From CAZOAR01 sp964577985 (GTDB taxonomy: Bacteria > Gemmatimonadota > CAZMKB01 > CAZNLH01), in assembly GCA_964577985.1 (NCBI GenBank), contig CAZOAR010000003.1, positions 25,887 to 89,886 of the forward strand: DNA of 64,000 nt. Direction: 5' to 3'. Below are positions 1 through 8,445 of this stretch, in pieces. The notes beneath the pieces are model-generated. The model worked only from the letters and a program-made list of their open reading frames with translations, had not been told where the DNA came from and did no database searches. Numbering within the stretch: the first letter of the stretch is position 1; each line of letters starts with the position of its first letter. The position numbers and the translations under genes were made by a program.

Positions 1-313
1 CCCAGCCGAGATCCGGGAGTGGCTCGATTGCCTCCGGATTCCTGTGGCAGGTGCCACACTCGTGCTCTTCAATGGCTTCCTCGTGGCACTCGGCACACAC
101 CTTGTGCGAAGGGATGTTCCTTCCGGTGGCGGAATTGCTCCCGGGGATTGATGTGTGGCAATCCGTGCAGTCGATCTCCATTTCACCGACGTGAAGGGCG
201 TGCGAGAATGTCAGGTTGTTCTCGGGGATGAAGAGCCCTCCCCCCTTGAGAGCTATCCGGGGTGAAAGTGTGAGTAGAACAGCGATCAACAGGGTTGAAA
301 AAGTTGTTTTCAT
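1..313 (-). CDS. Multiheme cytochrome c, N-terminal part (cut by window edge)
   Basis: The protein starts with MKTTFSTLLIAVLLTL, a clear Sec signal peptide, so it is exported to the periplasm. Within the 104 visible residues there are three CxxCH heme-c motifs: CTDCH at about residue 50, CAECH at about 75 and CGTCH at about 88. Additional His residues nearby could be distal ligands, as in class III multiheme cytochromes. The C-terminal part lies outside the window, so the total heme count is unknown. Its ATG overlaps the TGA stop of the upstream barrel gene (ATGA), which implies translational coupling and a shared function. The role in extracytoplasmic electron transfer is inferred from family and context. 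Confidence 0.9.
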   Translation of the reverse strand, partial: MKTTFSTLLIAVLLTLSPRIALKGGGLFIPENNLTFSHALHVGEMEIDCTDCHTSIPGSNSATGRNIPSHKVCAECHEEAIEEHECGTCHRNPEAIEPLPDLGW

Positions 314-1611
314 CGGGCAGACCTGAACTTATAGTTCGCTCCAGCGTAGATGCGGAAATCACTATTCAATACCGGGTTACGTGCCTCCTGGAACTCGAGC
401 GACAGGGACAGCGGCCTCAATCCGTCGTAATCGAAGGCGACGGAGGTCACAAAAGATTCGAGTAACGGAGATACATCTTCCACTATCCTGTATCTCTGGA
501 AATCGGCACTTAGTCGAACCCGCAGACTATTCAAGGGTTCGATTTGAAAGCTCCCATAGCCTCCGGTCGTATTTCCGCCATATCCGGCCCTGTAAATCAA
601 TCCGATTCTGCCCGGGCCGAAGTCGAGTCCAGCGTCCAGCCTGTGCGTTTTCGCAGCGTTGTAACTCACAAGAGAGTAACCGCCTTCCAGCCCAAGTCGC
701 CCACCTAATTTGAGATACGGACGGACCCTGACCTGATTATAGGCGTCCTGTCTGAACACACTCAGTAGAGAGTTGGAACGAACCTGGGGATTATGCCGCT
801 CGAACTCACCGGAAAACGACAGCCGGTTGTTGACGCGTGAAGACGCTCTGAGTGTCAGATAACTGGTCCTTCCCGCCATCAGGTCCCAGTCGAATCTGCC
901 GTAGAGATCGAGACCGGAGACCGAACGGTTCCGGAGGTCAATCCCGATGAGCCTCCCCTCCACGTCACCGTTCCTTGTGTGCTGGCTGAAGCTCCAGGCG
1001 GCGAGCGTTCCGGGTATGCGCTGGACCTGCATCCTGCATCCCCACATATTGCTCGAGGACCAGGAGTCGAGTCTGGTCGAGACATCCTCCGGTTCGGCTG
1101 TTCCGAGGAAACCAGTGAGCGAGACTCCATCCACGGGCGTAAAATCTATCCTTGCTCCATCCATTTTCCCCCGCGCGACGCCGGAGTACACGAACTGCCT
1201 TCCAAGGCGAATCATCCCGCGCAACGACGAGGCGCGATACTGCATATAGAGGCTGTATATCTTTGTCGAGGGGCCATCGAGATCGGCTCGATAAGGGTTG
1301 TTCAACGTCCTCGTGTAGCTGTGGAATGACAACCCTGGCGCGCCGATGTCAAAGATGTCAAGATCGATCGATTCGTATGACACCAGGTGGCGTTCGCTTG
1401 AGGAATCGGCCTTCTGCTCTTCCATGGAATAGGCATATGTGCCTATATTTGCCTTGAGAGCAAGGGGGTTCTCGGTGGAGCTTGCAACCCCCGCGTACGT
1501 GAAGGTGAGAGCAAGGGTGATTGCCGTCCGGACGAGGATATTGCTCCCGGGGGTGAAGAACTGTTGTTTATCATCAGCGAGTCTGGCACTGGTGTTTGAC
1601 ATCGATAGCAT
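310..1611 (-). CDS. Outer-membrane beta-barrel protein, candidate partner of a cytochrome
   Basis: The sequence alternates short amphipathic strands rich in aromatic, Ser and Arg residues (LSFHSYTRTL, LYGRFDWDL, GLIYRAGYGG) to the end, the pattern of an outer-membrane barrel of roughly 16-20 strands. A hydrophobic export segment (ITLALTFTYAGVASS) follows a polar N-terminus. The ATG used here gives 433 residues; a GTG at 1683 would add 24 and neither has a strong ribosome site, so the start is uncertain. No CxxCH is present. The stop codon overlaps the start of a periplasmic multiheme cytochrome. That is the arrangement of porin-cytochrome conduits such as MtrA/MtrB, but sequence homology to MtrB was not recognised, so conduit function is inference. 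Confidence 0.75.
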   Translation of the reverse strand: MLSMSNTSARLADDKQQFFTPGSNILVRTAITLALTFTYAGVASSTENPLALKANIGTYAYSMEEQKADSSSERHLVSYESIDLDIFDIGAPGLSFHSYTRTLNNPYRADLDGPSTKIYSLYMQYRASSLRGMIRLGRQFVYSGVARGKMDGARIDFTPVDGVSLTGFLGTAEPEDVSTRLDSWSSSNMWGCRMQVQRIPGTLAAWSFSQHTRNGDVEGRLIGIDLRNRSVSGLDLYGRFDWDLMAGRTSYLTLRASSRVNNRLSFSGEFERHNPQVRSNSLLSVFRQDAYNQVRVRPYLKLGGRLGLEGGYSLVSYNAAKTHRLDAGLDFGPGRIGLIYRAGYGGNTTGGYGSFQIEPLNSLRVRLSADFQRYRIVEDVSPLLESFVTSVAFDYDGLRPLSLSLEFQEARNPVLNSDFRIYAGANYKFRSAR

Positions 1612-1740
1612 AATCGGGGGTTGATTTATACAGAACAGGGCGTGCGCAAACTGTGCCGAGTTTTCTGTCGGCTCGCTAAACACGGCCTGAGGGGTTCGAC
1701 CGACGCGACTGGAGCAAGCAGCACTATGGATACTTCAGAC

Positions 1741-1806
1741 GAGCAAAACGGGAAAAGCCGTTGCTCGAATCGCCGCAAACCTATATTCCTCTCCGGGCGA
1801 AGTCAA
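1741..1806 (-). promoter_or_regulatory. Candidate sigma-70 promoter and leader hairpin for the barrel/cytochrome operon
   Basis: On the minus strand TTGACT (1806-1801) is followed after 15 bp by TATAGG (1785-1780). The spacer is shorter than ideal. Just downstream in the leader, 1766-1741 can fold into a hairpin with arms GAGCAA..CGG and CCG..TTGCTC. Both are read directly from sequence; function is a guess. Confidence 0.35.
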
Positions 1807-1862
1807 GAAAAAAGATCCGATTCCAGGAGCCTCCCGGGAGAATCTGGTTAGATCTCTTTGAC

Positions 1863-1939
1863 ATTCCCACTTGTCGGGAATCCCATCGTGCAATAGGGCT
1901 GATTCCGGACAAGCCGGAATGACACGCAAGAAGTGGGAA
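1863..1939. repeat. Nested inverted-repeat (REP/MITE-like) element
   Basis: Outer arms TTCCCACTT (1864-1872) and AAGTGGGAA (1931-1939) are perfect complements. Inside them lie ATTCCGG-5 nt-CCGGAAT (1902-1920) and the alternative hairpin ATTCCC-7 nt-GGGAAT (1863-1881). The element sits in the 417-bp non-coding gap between the divergent barrel and IclR genes, just upstream of the IclR promoter. No second copy was found in this window. It could be a REP-type element or a structured leader. Confidence 0.45.
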
Positions 1940-1961
1940 AACTCCAGAAATAATCCACTCC

Positions 1962-1990
1962 TTGACAGGCCTGTGACCGAGGGCTAGATT
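1962..1990 (+). promoter_or_regulatory. Sigma-70 promoter for the IclR-family gene
   Basis: TTGACA (1962-1967), a 17-bp spacer and TAGATT (1985-1990) give a near-consensus sigma-70 promoter. The predicted transcription start is near 1997, about 30 nt before the coding region. Confidence 0.65.
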
Positions 1991-2028
1991 AACACTGTTT
2001 CCACGATGCGGAATACTTGGAGATGGTT

Positions 2029-2712
2029 GTGAAAGTACGAAATCCGGCGTCCGTTCAGTCCATAGAGAGGGGGTTGAGTATTCTCGAAGCGCTTAGTTGC
2101 GAGGTCGAGGGACTCGGAATTACCGCTCTGGCGAGACGGACAAACCTTCCGGCGAGTACCGTCCACAGATTGTTGTCGGTCTTCGTCAAGCGGGGCTACA
2201 TCCTCAGGGACTGCCAGGGACGCTCCTATCGTCTCAAGACAGGGATACTCGGTCTCGGTCTTCTCCCTGCATCCCTCTTCTGTGAGGTATATCAGATTAT
2301 CTGTAAACAGTTTGCCGCGAGAATCAATGGAGGAGATGTAGATGAGGTATTCGTAAAGATCGCCTCACACTCTTTCTCTGTCAAGGCGGACAGGAAATCT
2401 GCCGCGAGCGGAGCCTTCCTCGTGCCCGAATTGAGAGAGGACTCCGTCTCATGCGATGCTACGGAAGGGATAGACGGATGCCTCCGAGTTGGGGCGGGGC
2501 ATGAAGGAGCCCTCTATCGGCTCGACACAATCGAGAGAATTCAATGTATCTGCCTTCCGATAAACTCGGGTGGTCCAGGGTGCGGAGGAGACAGGATTGG
2601 AGCGGGAGGATTGGGCAGGTTTTCACGGCGAAAAATTGCGTCGATTCTGTCGGATATCATAACAGCGAGAGAGAAAATAGAATTGAAAGATGATCAGAGC
2701 GTTGGATCCTGA
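2029..2712 (+). CDS. IclR-family transcriptional regulator (shortened effector domain)
   Basis: Residues 5-75 form the family winged helix: VQSIERGLSILEAL, then ALARRTNLPASTVHRLLSVFVKRGY as the recognition helix region. The GTG start is chosen because GGAG lies 6 nt upstream; an ATG at 2023 and a TTG at 2017 are alternatives. At about 227 residues it is shorter than the usual 250-270. The middle of the ligand-binding domain is poorly conserved, while a typical C-terminal end (IQCICLPI and GRFSRRKIASILSDI) is present. It probably binds DNA as a dimer or tetramer in response to a small molecule, unknown here. It has its own promoter and precedes ispH in the same direction. Confidence 0.8.
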   Translation: MKVRNPASVQSIERGLSILEALSCEVEGLGITALARRTNLPASTVHRLLSVFVKRGYILRDCQGRSYRLKTGILGLGLLPASLFCEVYQIICKQFAARINGGDVDEVFVKIASHSFSVKADRKSAASGAFLVPELREDSVSCDATEGIDGCLRVGAGHEGALYRLDTIERIQCICLPINSGGPGCGGDRIGAGGLGRFSRRKIASILSDIITAREKIELKDDQSVGS

Positions 2713-2764
2713 TCACGCCGCTGTCGGCCGGTGCAGACAGATCCACGAATGGTTGTGAAGAGAG

Positions 2765-3655
2765 ATGAAAGTAGTAATTGCAAAAACAGCAGGTTTCTGC
2801 TGGGGCGTGAAGAAGGCGATCCAGCAGGTCATGGATGAGGTGGAAAAAGGCCAGGGCCCTATCTTTACCCTCGGTCCGTTGATCCATAATCCGCAGACCG
2901 TGGATGCCCTGGCCCGGGACCACTCGGTTCGACCGATCAGCAGGATCGATGAGATAGACGGAGGTACTCTCACCATCAGGACACACGGCGTTCCTCCCTC
3001 TGTGGTCGAGGAGGCTGAAGGCAGGGGACTGAACGTCCTTGATGCGACGTGTCCCTTTGTGTCGAAGATCCAGCGGCATGCTCGAGATCTTGTGGAGGAA
3101 GGGTATCGCCTCCTGATACTGGGCGAGCGGGATCACCCCGAGGTGAAGGGGATTCAGGCATACAGCAGTGGTAAGGGGACGATTATTGAATCGATCGAGG
3201 ATGTCAGGAAACTAAAAAAACTCACTCGTGTAGGGGTTCTCATACAGAGTACACAGGACTCGAAGAAGGTCAACGAGATTATTTCAGCGCTCTTCTCCAT
3301 ATCGACGGAGATGAAGGTTTTCAATACCATCTGTAACGCGACCACCGAGCGTCAGTCGGAGGTCAGGGAAATAGCCGGAGCAGTGGATGCCATGGTTATT
3401 GTGGGCGGTTACAACAGCGGAAATACAAGCAGGCTGGCATCCATATGTCGCGAGATCGGAGTGCCCGCGTACCATATCGAGACGGCCTCCGAGATAGAAG
3501 AAGAGTGGTTCAGAGGCGTCGATGTGTGCGGGTTGACCGCGGGGGCATCGACCCCGGATTCGTCCATCGAGGAAGTGAAGAAAGCCCTGCTGGAGATCGA
3601 TTTCGAAAAGGATGAGCGTTCCTCGAACGCTGGAAAGAAGGGGGCTCGGAGATGA
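2765..3655 (+). CDS. ispH: 4-hydroxy-3-methylbut-2-enyl diphosphate reductase
   Basis: Last enzyme of the MEP isoprenoid pathway, reducing HMBPP to IPP and DMAPP with a [4Fe-4S] cluster. The three cluster cysteines are visible at C12 (AGFCWGVKKA), C96 (DATCPFVSK) and C190 (ICNATTERQ). Substrate and catalytic residues H41, H74, H124 and E126 (GERDHPEVKG) and the TAGASTP loop near the end are also present. The length of 296 residues is normal for the short bacterial form. dxr of the same pathway lies at 49.9 kb. The stop codon overlaps the next gene by ATGA, so the two are co-translated. Confidence 0.97.
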   Translation: MKVVIAKTAGFCWGVKKAIQQVMDEVEKGQGPIFTLGPLIHNPQTVDALARDHSVRPISRIDEIDGGTLTIRTHGVPPSVVEEAEGRGLNVLDATCPFVSKIQRHARDLVEEGYRLLILGERDHPEVKGIQAYSSGKGTIIESIEDVRKLKKLTRVGVLIQSTQDSKKVNEIISALFSISTEMKVFNTICNATTERQSEVREIAGAVDAMVIVGGYNSGNTSRLASICREIGVPAYHIETASEIEEEWFRGVDVCGLTAGASTPDSSIEEVKKALLEIDFEKDERSSNAGKKGARR

Positions 3656-4458
3656 AAATGCCAGGCCCCCCGCTGAGACCATTGAAAGAGATCGACCTGC
3701 AATCGTCTCACGTATATGGTCCGGTAGATTCAAGGAGGCTCGGTAAGTCTCTGGGGATCAATCCTCTTCCGCTCAGTGAGAAGGTCTGCACGTTCGACTG
3801 TCTCTATTGCCAGTATGAGCTGGAAGTGCCGGTCGCCGGGAGAGGCAGCGTCCGCAGTTCCCTTTTCCCGTCAGAATCGATCATTCTGTCGGAGCTTGAA
3901 GAGGCAGCGAAGCGATATCGGGGAGAAGTCGATTTTCTGACCTTTTCCGGTAACGGAGAGCCGACACTCCACCCGGATTTTAGTCATCTCGTGGTGGAGA
4001 CGGTGGGCATCCGCGATCGTTATCTCCCGGCCGCGGGTGTGGCACTTCTGTCAAACGGCACAACGATCTGTGATCCCGAGATAAGACAGGCCATTGAACA
4101 GCTCGACAAGACGATCGTGAAACTCGATGCGGGCGACGAAAAGCTCTGGCGGGAGATAAACAGGCCGGGGACTGGCATGCATCTGGAAGAGATAGTGTCG
4201 GCTCTGGCGGGCATGGAGAAGATTACGATGCAGAGCCTCTTCTTTGATGTAGAGGGAAATGAGGCGGAGGGAAATATCTCTTCAGAAGACATAGGATGCT
4301 GGCTGGAGCGTATGGAGAGGATTCACCCGATCGAAGTGCAGATCTACACGCTCGACAGGACTCCGGCTGTGCCTGGCTTGAGACGTGCTCCCCGGGAGGT
4401 ACTCGAGGAGATTCAGGCGTCTCTTGAGGAGAAGGGAATCACGGGTTGTGTTTACTGA
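3652..4458 (+). CDS. Radical SAM protein of the wyosine-like group (COG0731 type)
   Basis: C46, C50 and C53 in VCTFDCLYCQY form the CxxxCxxC motif that binds the SAM-cleaving [4Fe-4S] cluster. The preceding VYGPVDSRRLGKSLGINPLP and the FSGNGEPTLH motif near residue 105 mark the COG0731 group, related to archaeal TYW1 but widespread in bacteria with unknown substrates. The length of 268 residues fits. It starts inside the ispH stop codon. The reaction cannot be stated from the sequence; a tRNA-modifying role would be an extrapolation from TYW1. Confidence 0.85.
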   Translation: MKMPGPPLRPLKEIDLQSSHVYGPVDSRRLGKSLGINPLPLSEKVCTFDCLYCQYELEVPVAGRGSVRSSLFPSESIILSELEEAAKRYRGEVDFLTFSGNGEPTLHPDFSHLVVETVGIRDRYLPAAGVALLSNGTTICDPEIRQAIEQLDKTIVKLDAGDEKLWREINRPGTGMHLEEIVSALAGMEKITMQSLFFDVEGNEAEGNISSEDIGCWLERMERIHPIEVQIYTLDRTPAVPGLRRAPREVLEEIQASLEEKGITGCVY

Positions 4459-4573
4459 TCTGAGAAGCCGGCGCATCGCGCCACTTTTGATAACTGAATT
4501 GGAACTCACGGACCTCCCGCCGGAGGCCCGGGGATCGATCCCGTTTTGAGCCGTATTTGAATGGAGGTAGCAA

Positions 4574-6235
4574 GTGCCGCGCTACGGTGATTCTTACGAG
4601 GAAGAACGCGACAAATGGCTTAAGGAATCTGAAGGAAGCAGAGAACGTGACACAGATTTTACCACGTTGTCGGGGCAGGATGTCAAGGCGGTCTATCTCC
4701 CCGAAGACGTCAGAGACGAAGACTTTCTGAGCCAGGTATCATTTCCGGGAAAGTATCCCTATACGAGGGGTATTCACCGCAACATGTACAGGGGTCGCCT
4801 GTGGACGATGAGGCAATTCTCAGGGTTTGGCACGCCGATGGATTCGAACAGGCGATACAGATATCTGCTGGAGAAGGGTCAGACAGGACTTTCAGTAGCG
4901 TTCGACATGCCTACGCTGATGGGATACGACTCGAACCATCCGAGGTCGCTGGGAGAGGTCGGCCGGTGCGGTGTCGCTATCGATTCTCTCGCGGACATGG
5001 AGATCCTGTTTGATGGGATTCCTCTTGACAGGATCAGCACCTCGATGACGATCAATGGCCCCGCCGCGATACTTCTCGCGATGTACGTGGCCGTAGCGGA
5101 GAAGAAGAACATCGGGGCGGAAAAGCTCAGAGGTACTATTCAGAACGACATTCTCAAGGAGTATATCGCTCAGAAGGAATGGCTCTTCCCGCCCGTTCCA
5201 TCATTGAAGATCATCACGGACATCATGGGCTATTGCTCGGATCATATGCCTCAATGGAATAGCATCAGCATCAGCGGCTATCATATACGGGAGGCGGGGG
5301 CGACAGCTGTACAGGAACTCGCTTTTACGCTGGCCGATGGTTTTACGTACGTTGAGGCCGGTATCGAGGCCGGTCTCGATGTCGATACGTTCGCGCCGAG
5401 GTTATCTTTCTTCTTCAATTCCCACCTTGACTTTTTCGAGGAAATTGCCAAGTTCCGGGCGGCGAGGCGGATATGGGCGAAAAGGATGAGGGGAAAATAT
5501 GGTGCCATGAATCCGAAATCATGGCTCCTGAGGCTCCACACGCAGACAGCGGGATGCAGTCTCACGGCGCAGCAACCCGAGAACAACATAGTAAGAACCG
5601 CCTACCAGGGGCTTGCCGCGGTTCTGGGTGGGACTCAGTCTCTTCACACGAACTCGATGGATGAAACGCTCTCTCTGCCGACCGAAAAGGCCGTAAAGAT
5701 TGCTTTGAGGACTCAGCAGGTTATGGCCTATGAAACGGGGGTGGCGAACACGGTTGATCCTCTGGCAGGCTCTTATTTTATAGAATCTCTCACCGACCGG
5801 ATGGAGGATGAAGCCGAAAAGTACTTCGGGAAGATAGACGCTATGGGTGGGGTCGTAGCGGGGATAGAGAAGGGATTCTTCCAGAGAGAGATCGCCAGGT
5901 CGGCGTACCGCTATCAGCACGATCTGGAGGAAAAGGTGAGATACCACGTGGGTGTTAATGAATTCGTGGACGAGGAAGAGGAGTTGGATATACCTACTCT
6001 CAAGATCGACCATGAGGTAGAGGAAAGACAGTGCGAGGCGTTGAGGAAGGTAATGGCGGAGCGGAATGACTCGGATGTCGAAGACAGGCTGAGAACGCTC
6101 ACGAAGGGCGCGGAAAGGGGCGATAACGTGATGCCTCTGATCCTGGAAGCCGTAAGGTCATACGCGTCGATCGGGGAGATATCTCAATGCCTGAAAGATG
6201 TTTACGGAGAATATAGAGAGAAACCTGTTTTCTAG
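4574..6235 (+). CDS. Methylmalonyl-CoA mutase, catalytic (large) subunit
   Basis: Catalyses the adenosylcobalamin-dependent rearrangement between methylmalonyl-CoA and succinyl-CoA or a close analogue. Family landmarks are YTRGIHRNMYRGRLWTMRQFSGFGTP, GLSVAFDMPTLMGYDSNHPRS, the STSMTINGPAA segment, NDILKEYIAQKEW and TAYQGLAAVLGGTQSLHTNSMDE. The GTG start has GGAGG 6 nt upstream. At 553 residues it holds only the TIM-barrel half. The cobalamin-binding domain (DxHxxG) is absent and must be encoded elsewhere, as in many archaea and anaerobes. It precedes thiC with a 10-bp gap. Confidence 0.93.
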   Translation: MPRYGDSYEEERDKWLKESEGSRERDTDFTTLSGQDVKAVYLPEDVRDEDFLSQVSFPGKYPYTRGIHRNMYRGRLWTMRQFSGFGTPMDSNRRYRYLLEKGQTGLSVAFDMPTLMGYDSNHPRSLGEVGRCGVAIDSLADMEILFDGIPLDRISTSMTINGPAAILLAMYVAVAEKKNIGAEKLRGTIQNDILKEYIAQKEWLFPPVPSLKIITDIMGYCSDHMPQWNSISISGYHIREAGATAVQELAFTLADGFTYVEAGIEAGLDVDTFAPRLSFFFNSHLDFFEEIAKFRAARRIWAKRMRGKYGAMNPKSWLLRLHTQTAGCSLTAQQPENNIVRTAYQGLAAVLGGTQSLHTNSMDETLSLPTEKAVKIALRTQQVMAYETGVANTVDPLAGSYFIESLTDRMEDEAEKYFGKIDAMGGVVAGIEKGFFQREIARSAYRYQHDLEEKVRYHVGVNEFVDEEEELDIPTLKIDHEVEERQCEALRKVMAERNDSDVEDRLRTLTKGAERGDNVMPLILEAVRSYASIGEISQCLKDVYGEYREKPVF

Positions 6236-6245
6236 GGTGGCAGAA

Positions 6246-7562
6246 ATGACTGTTCTTGAAAGAGCACGAAAAGGTGAAGTAACAGAAGAGATCCAGGCGG
6301 TTGCCGAAGATGAGGGTTTGAGGCCCGAGGAGTTGCGGGGACTTGTCGCGCGTGGTCATGTTGTTATCCCGAAAAATATCCACCACGACTTCAGGCCGCG
6401 TGGGATAGGCAAGGGGCTGCGAACGAAAACGAACGTGAATATCGGGACATCGGCAGACCACCGTGTGGTTGAGGAAGAGATAGAGAAGCTGGAGATATCG
6501 CATGAACTGGGTGCGGACAGCGTGATGGACCTGAGCACGGGCGAGGGTCTGGATTGCATCAGGAAGGAACTCCTGGCGAACTGCGGGATCATTTTCGGGA
6601 CCGTGCCTATCTATCAGGTCATCTCCGAGCTTGCAATAAGAGACAGGACGTTTGACGAAATGGACCCGGACGAACTCTTCAACGTGATAGATCGCCACGG
6701 ACAGGATGGGGTCGATTTTATTACCGTTCATTGTGGAGTGACGAGGCAGTCGATTTCCGTGCTCGATAGTGAGAAGAGGGTGGGGGGTATCGTCAGCCGG
6801 GGTGGGTCCATACTAGCGAGCTGGATATCTGCTAACGACATGGAAAACCCTCTTTACGAACAATTCGACAGGTTGCTGGAGATCGCTCTGAGGCACGATA
6901 TGACCTTGAGCCTTGGTGACGGCTTGAGACCAGGGGCCATAGCCGACGCGACCGATGGTGCCCAGATGGCAGAATTGCTGATTCTCGGAGAATTGACACG
7001 AAGAGCACGTGACGCGGGAGTACAGGTGATGATAGAAGGGCCCGGCCATGTCCCCATAGATCAGATAGAGGCCAACGTAACGCTTGAGAAGAGGATATGT
7101 GATGATGCGCCCTTTTATGTTCTAGGCCCTCTGCCTACTGACATCGCTCCGGGATATGACCATATCACGTCTGCAATCGGAGGCGCTATCTCTTCGGCGT
7201 GCGGGGCGGACTTCTTGTGCTATGTAACACCCGCTGAGCACCTTCGGCTTCCCACGGTTCAAGACGTGAGGGACGGCATCGTTGCCTGTACTATAGCAGC
7301 GCATTGCGGGGATATCGCTAAGGGTGTGAAGGGGGCGTGGGAGAGGGACAGGGACTTTTCGAAAATGAGGAAGAGTCTTGACTGGGAGGGTATGTACAGG
7401 AGCGCGATTGATCCCGAGAAGGCCAGAGAGTACAGGAAGAGGAGTGAGAATTACGAAAAGGAGATCTGCACGATGTGCGGCGCATTGTGCGCAATTCATA
7501 TAGACAACGCGAATAAGGAAAAGGACGGGAAGTGTGGCCGGAAAAAAAACAATCGCGGATAG
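6246..7562 (+). CDS. thiC: Phosphomethylpyrimidine synthase (ThiC family)
   Basis: Radical SAM enzyme converting aminoimidazole ribotide to HMP phosphate for thiamin. The start MTVLERARKGEVTEE matches the family and follows an AGGGTGG ribosome site; an ATG at 6198 would overlap the mutase. Landmarks are TNVNIGTSADH, LSTGEGLD, GTVPIYQ, the HCGVTR loop, SRGGSI, GDGLRPG, EGPGHVP and PLPTDIAPGYDHITSAIGGA. The C-terminal cluster motif reads CTMCGALC, that is CX2CX3C rather than the CX2CX4C of E. coli ThiC. The related BzaF-type enzymes use the same substrate, so that assignment is not excluded. The 3' end overlaps the next gene by 29 nt. Confidence 0.92.
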   Translation: MTVLERARKGEVTEEIQAVAEDEGLRPEELRGLVARGHVVIPKNIHHDFRPRGIGKGLRTKTNVNIGTSADHRVVEEEIEKLEISHELGADSVMDLSTGEGLDCIRKELLANCGIIFGTVPIYQVISELAIRDRTFDEMDPDELFNVIDRHGQDGVDFITVHCGVTRQSISVLDSEKRVGGIVSRGGSILASWISANDMENPLYEQFDRLLEIALRHDMTLSLGDGLRPGAIADATDGAQMAELLILGELTRRARDAGVQVMIEGPGHVPIDQIEANVTLEKRICDDAPFYVLGPLPTDIAPGYDHITSAIGGAISSACGADFLCYVTPAEHLRLPTVQDVRDGIVACTIAAHCGDIAKGVKGAWERDRDFSKMRKSLDWEGMYRSAIDPEKAREYRKRSENYEKEICTMCGALCAIHIDNANKEKDGKCGRKKNNRG

Positions 7563-8445
7563 TGGCGGGTTCGCAGACCTTCATGTACATACTGATTATT
7601 CGGACGGGGCCTTCTCTCCGGCAGAAGTAGTAGGGATGGCAGCTCGAGCAGGATTGAGGGTGTTGGGGATAACGGACCATGACTGTGTGGACGGCGTGGA
7701 CGCAGCGGTGGAGGAAGGCTTGAGGCTGAATGTTGATGTCCTTGCCGGTGTAGAGATGAGTGTTGGTGCGGGGAACTGGGATGTACATCTTCTCGGTTAT
7801 AAGATAGAGACCGGAGACAAGGAACTCCGGGAATATCTCAAGTTCTTCGGGAAGACGAGGGCCGTTCGAGCAGCCACTATTGTGGATAAGCTGAACGAAC
7901 TGGGCGTCGATTTGAAGCTGTCGACTGTGCTTGAGATCGGAGGCAGGGGGAGTGTCGGGAGGTTGCACGTCGCCAGGGCGCTGGTACAGGAAAATCTGTG
8001 CGCCGACGTTGAAACGGCTTTCAGAAAATATCTTGGTGATCGCGGCCCCGCCTTTGTTGAAAAACATAGAATCCCGGCCGATGAGGCTATAGCCGTCATA
8101 CACAAGGCCGGAGGGAAAGCGTTTCTTGCTCATCCGGGGTTTTATGACGACGAGGAGCTGATCTACAGCCTCTTTGACGACGGGCTTGATGGGCTGGAGG
8201 TATATAACCCGAAGCACCGCGGGAGACAGATAAACCGTTTTCTAGAGATCGTCCGGGAGTTCGATGGCCTGGCCAGTGGCGGCAGCGATTTCCACGGAGG
8301 ACGGTTGAATGGGCCACCCCTGGGGAGGTTCAAGGTTCCATATTCCCTCGCCGCAAAGATAATTGAGACCGGATCCGCTCAGGACATGACGGACATAAAC
8401 CGTCATGAAACGAGCGAGCCAGGGAGAAAACAGGATGAATGCTAA
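7534..8445 (+). CDS. PHP-domain phosphoesterase (TrpH/RNase AM-like)
   Basis: All metal-binding blocks of the PHP fold are visible: DLHVHTDYSDG at about residue 14, GITDHDCVDG at about 45, GVEMS at about 72, FLAHPGFYD near 195 and SGGSDFHG near 250. This set with 303 residues fits the TrpH/YciV group, which includes 5'-3' exonucleases acting on short RNA and nucleotide phosphates. The GTG start lies inside the end of thiC, and the gene end overlaps ccmE, so the whole run from the mutase to the ccm genes may be one transcript. Substrate remains unproven. Confidence 0.85.
   Translation: MAGKKTIADSGGFADLHVHTDYSDGAFSPAEVVGMAARAGLRVLGITDHDCVDGVDAAVEEGLRLNVDVLAGVEMSVGAGNWDVHLLGYKIETGDKELREYLKFFGKTRAVRAATIVDKLNELGVDLKLSTVLEIGGRGSVGRLHVARALVQENLCADVETAFRKYLGDRGPAFVEKHRIPADEAIAVIHKAGGKAFLAHPGFYDDEELIYSLFDDGLDGLEVYNPKHRGRQINRFLEIVREFDGLASGGSDFHGGRLNGPPLGRFKVPYSLAAKIIETGSAQDMTDINRHETSEPGRKQDEC

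Noticed and set aside
1751..1764. GG-N10-GC (GGG..TTGC) in the barrel leader as a sigma-54 box
   Set aside because: The -24 part does not resemble TGGCAC and the bases belong to a hairpin.
2029..2712. Frameshifted IclR pseudogene
   Set aside because: The frame is open to a recognisable IclR C-terminus; only the middle is divergent, so an intact divergent protein is more likely.
4459..4573. tRNA-like sequence with GGGGATCGATCCCG before the mutase gene
   Set aside because: The T-loop lacks TTCRA, no acceptor stem or anticodon arm can be built; probably a chance palindrome.
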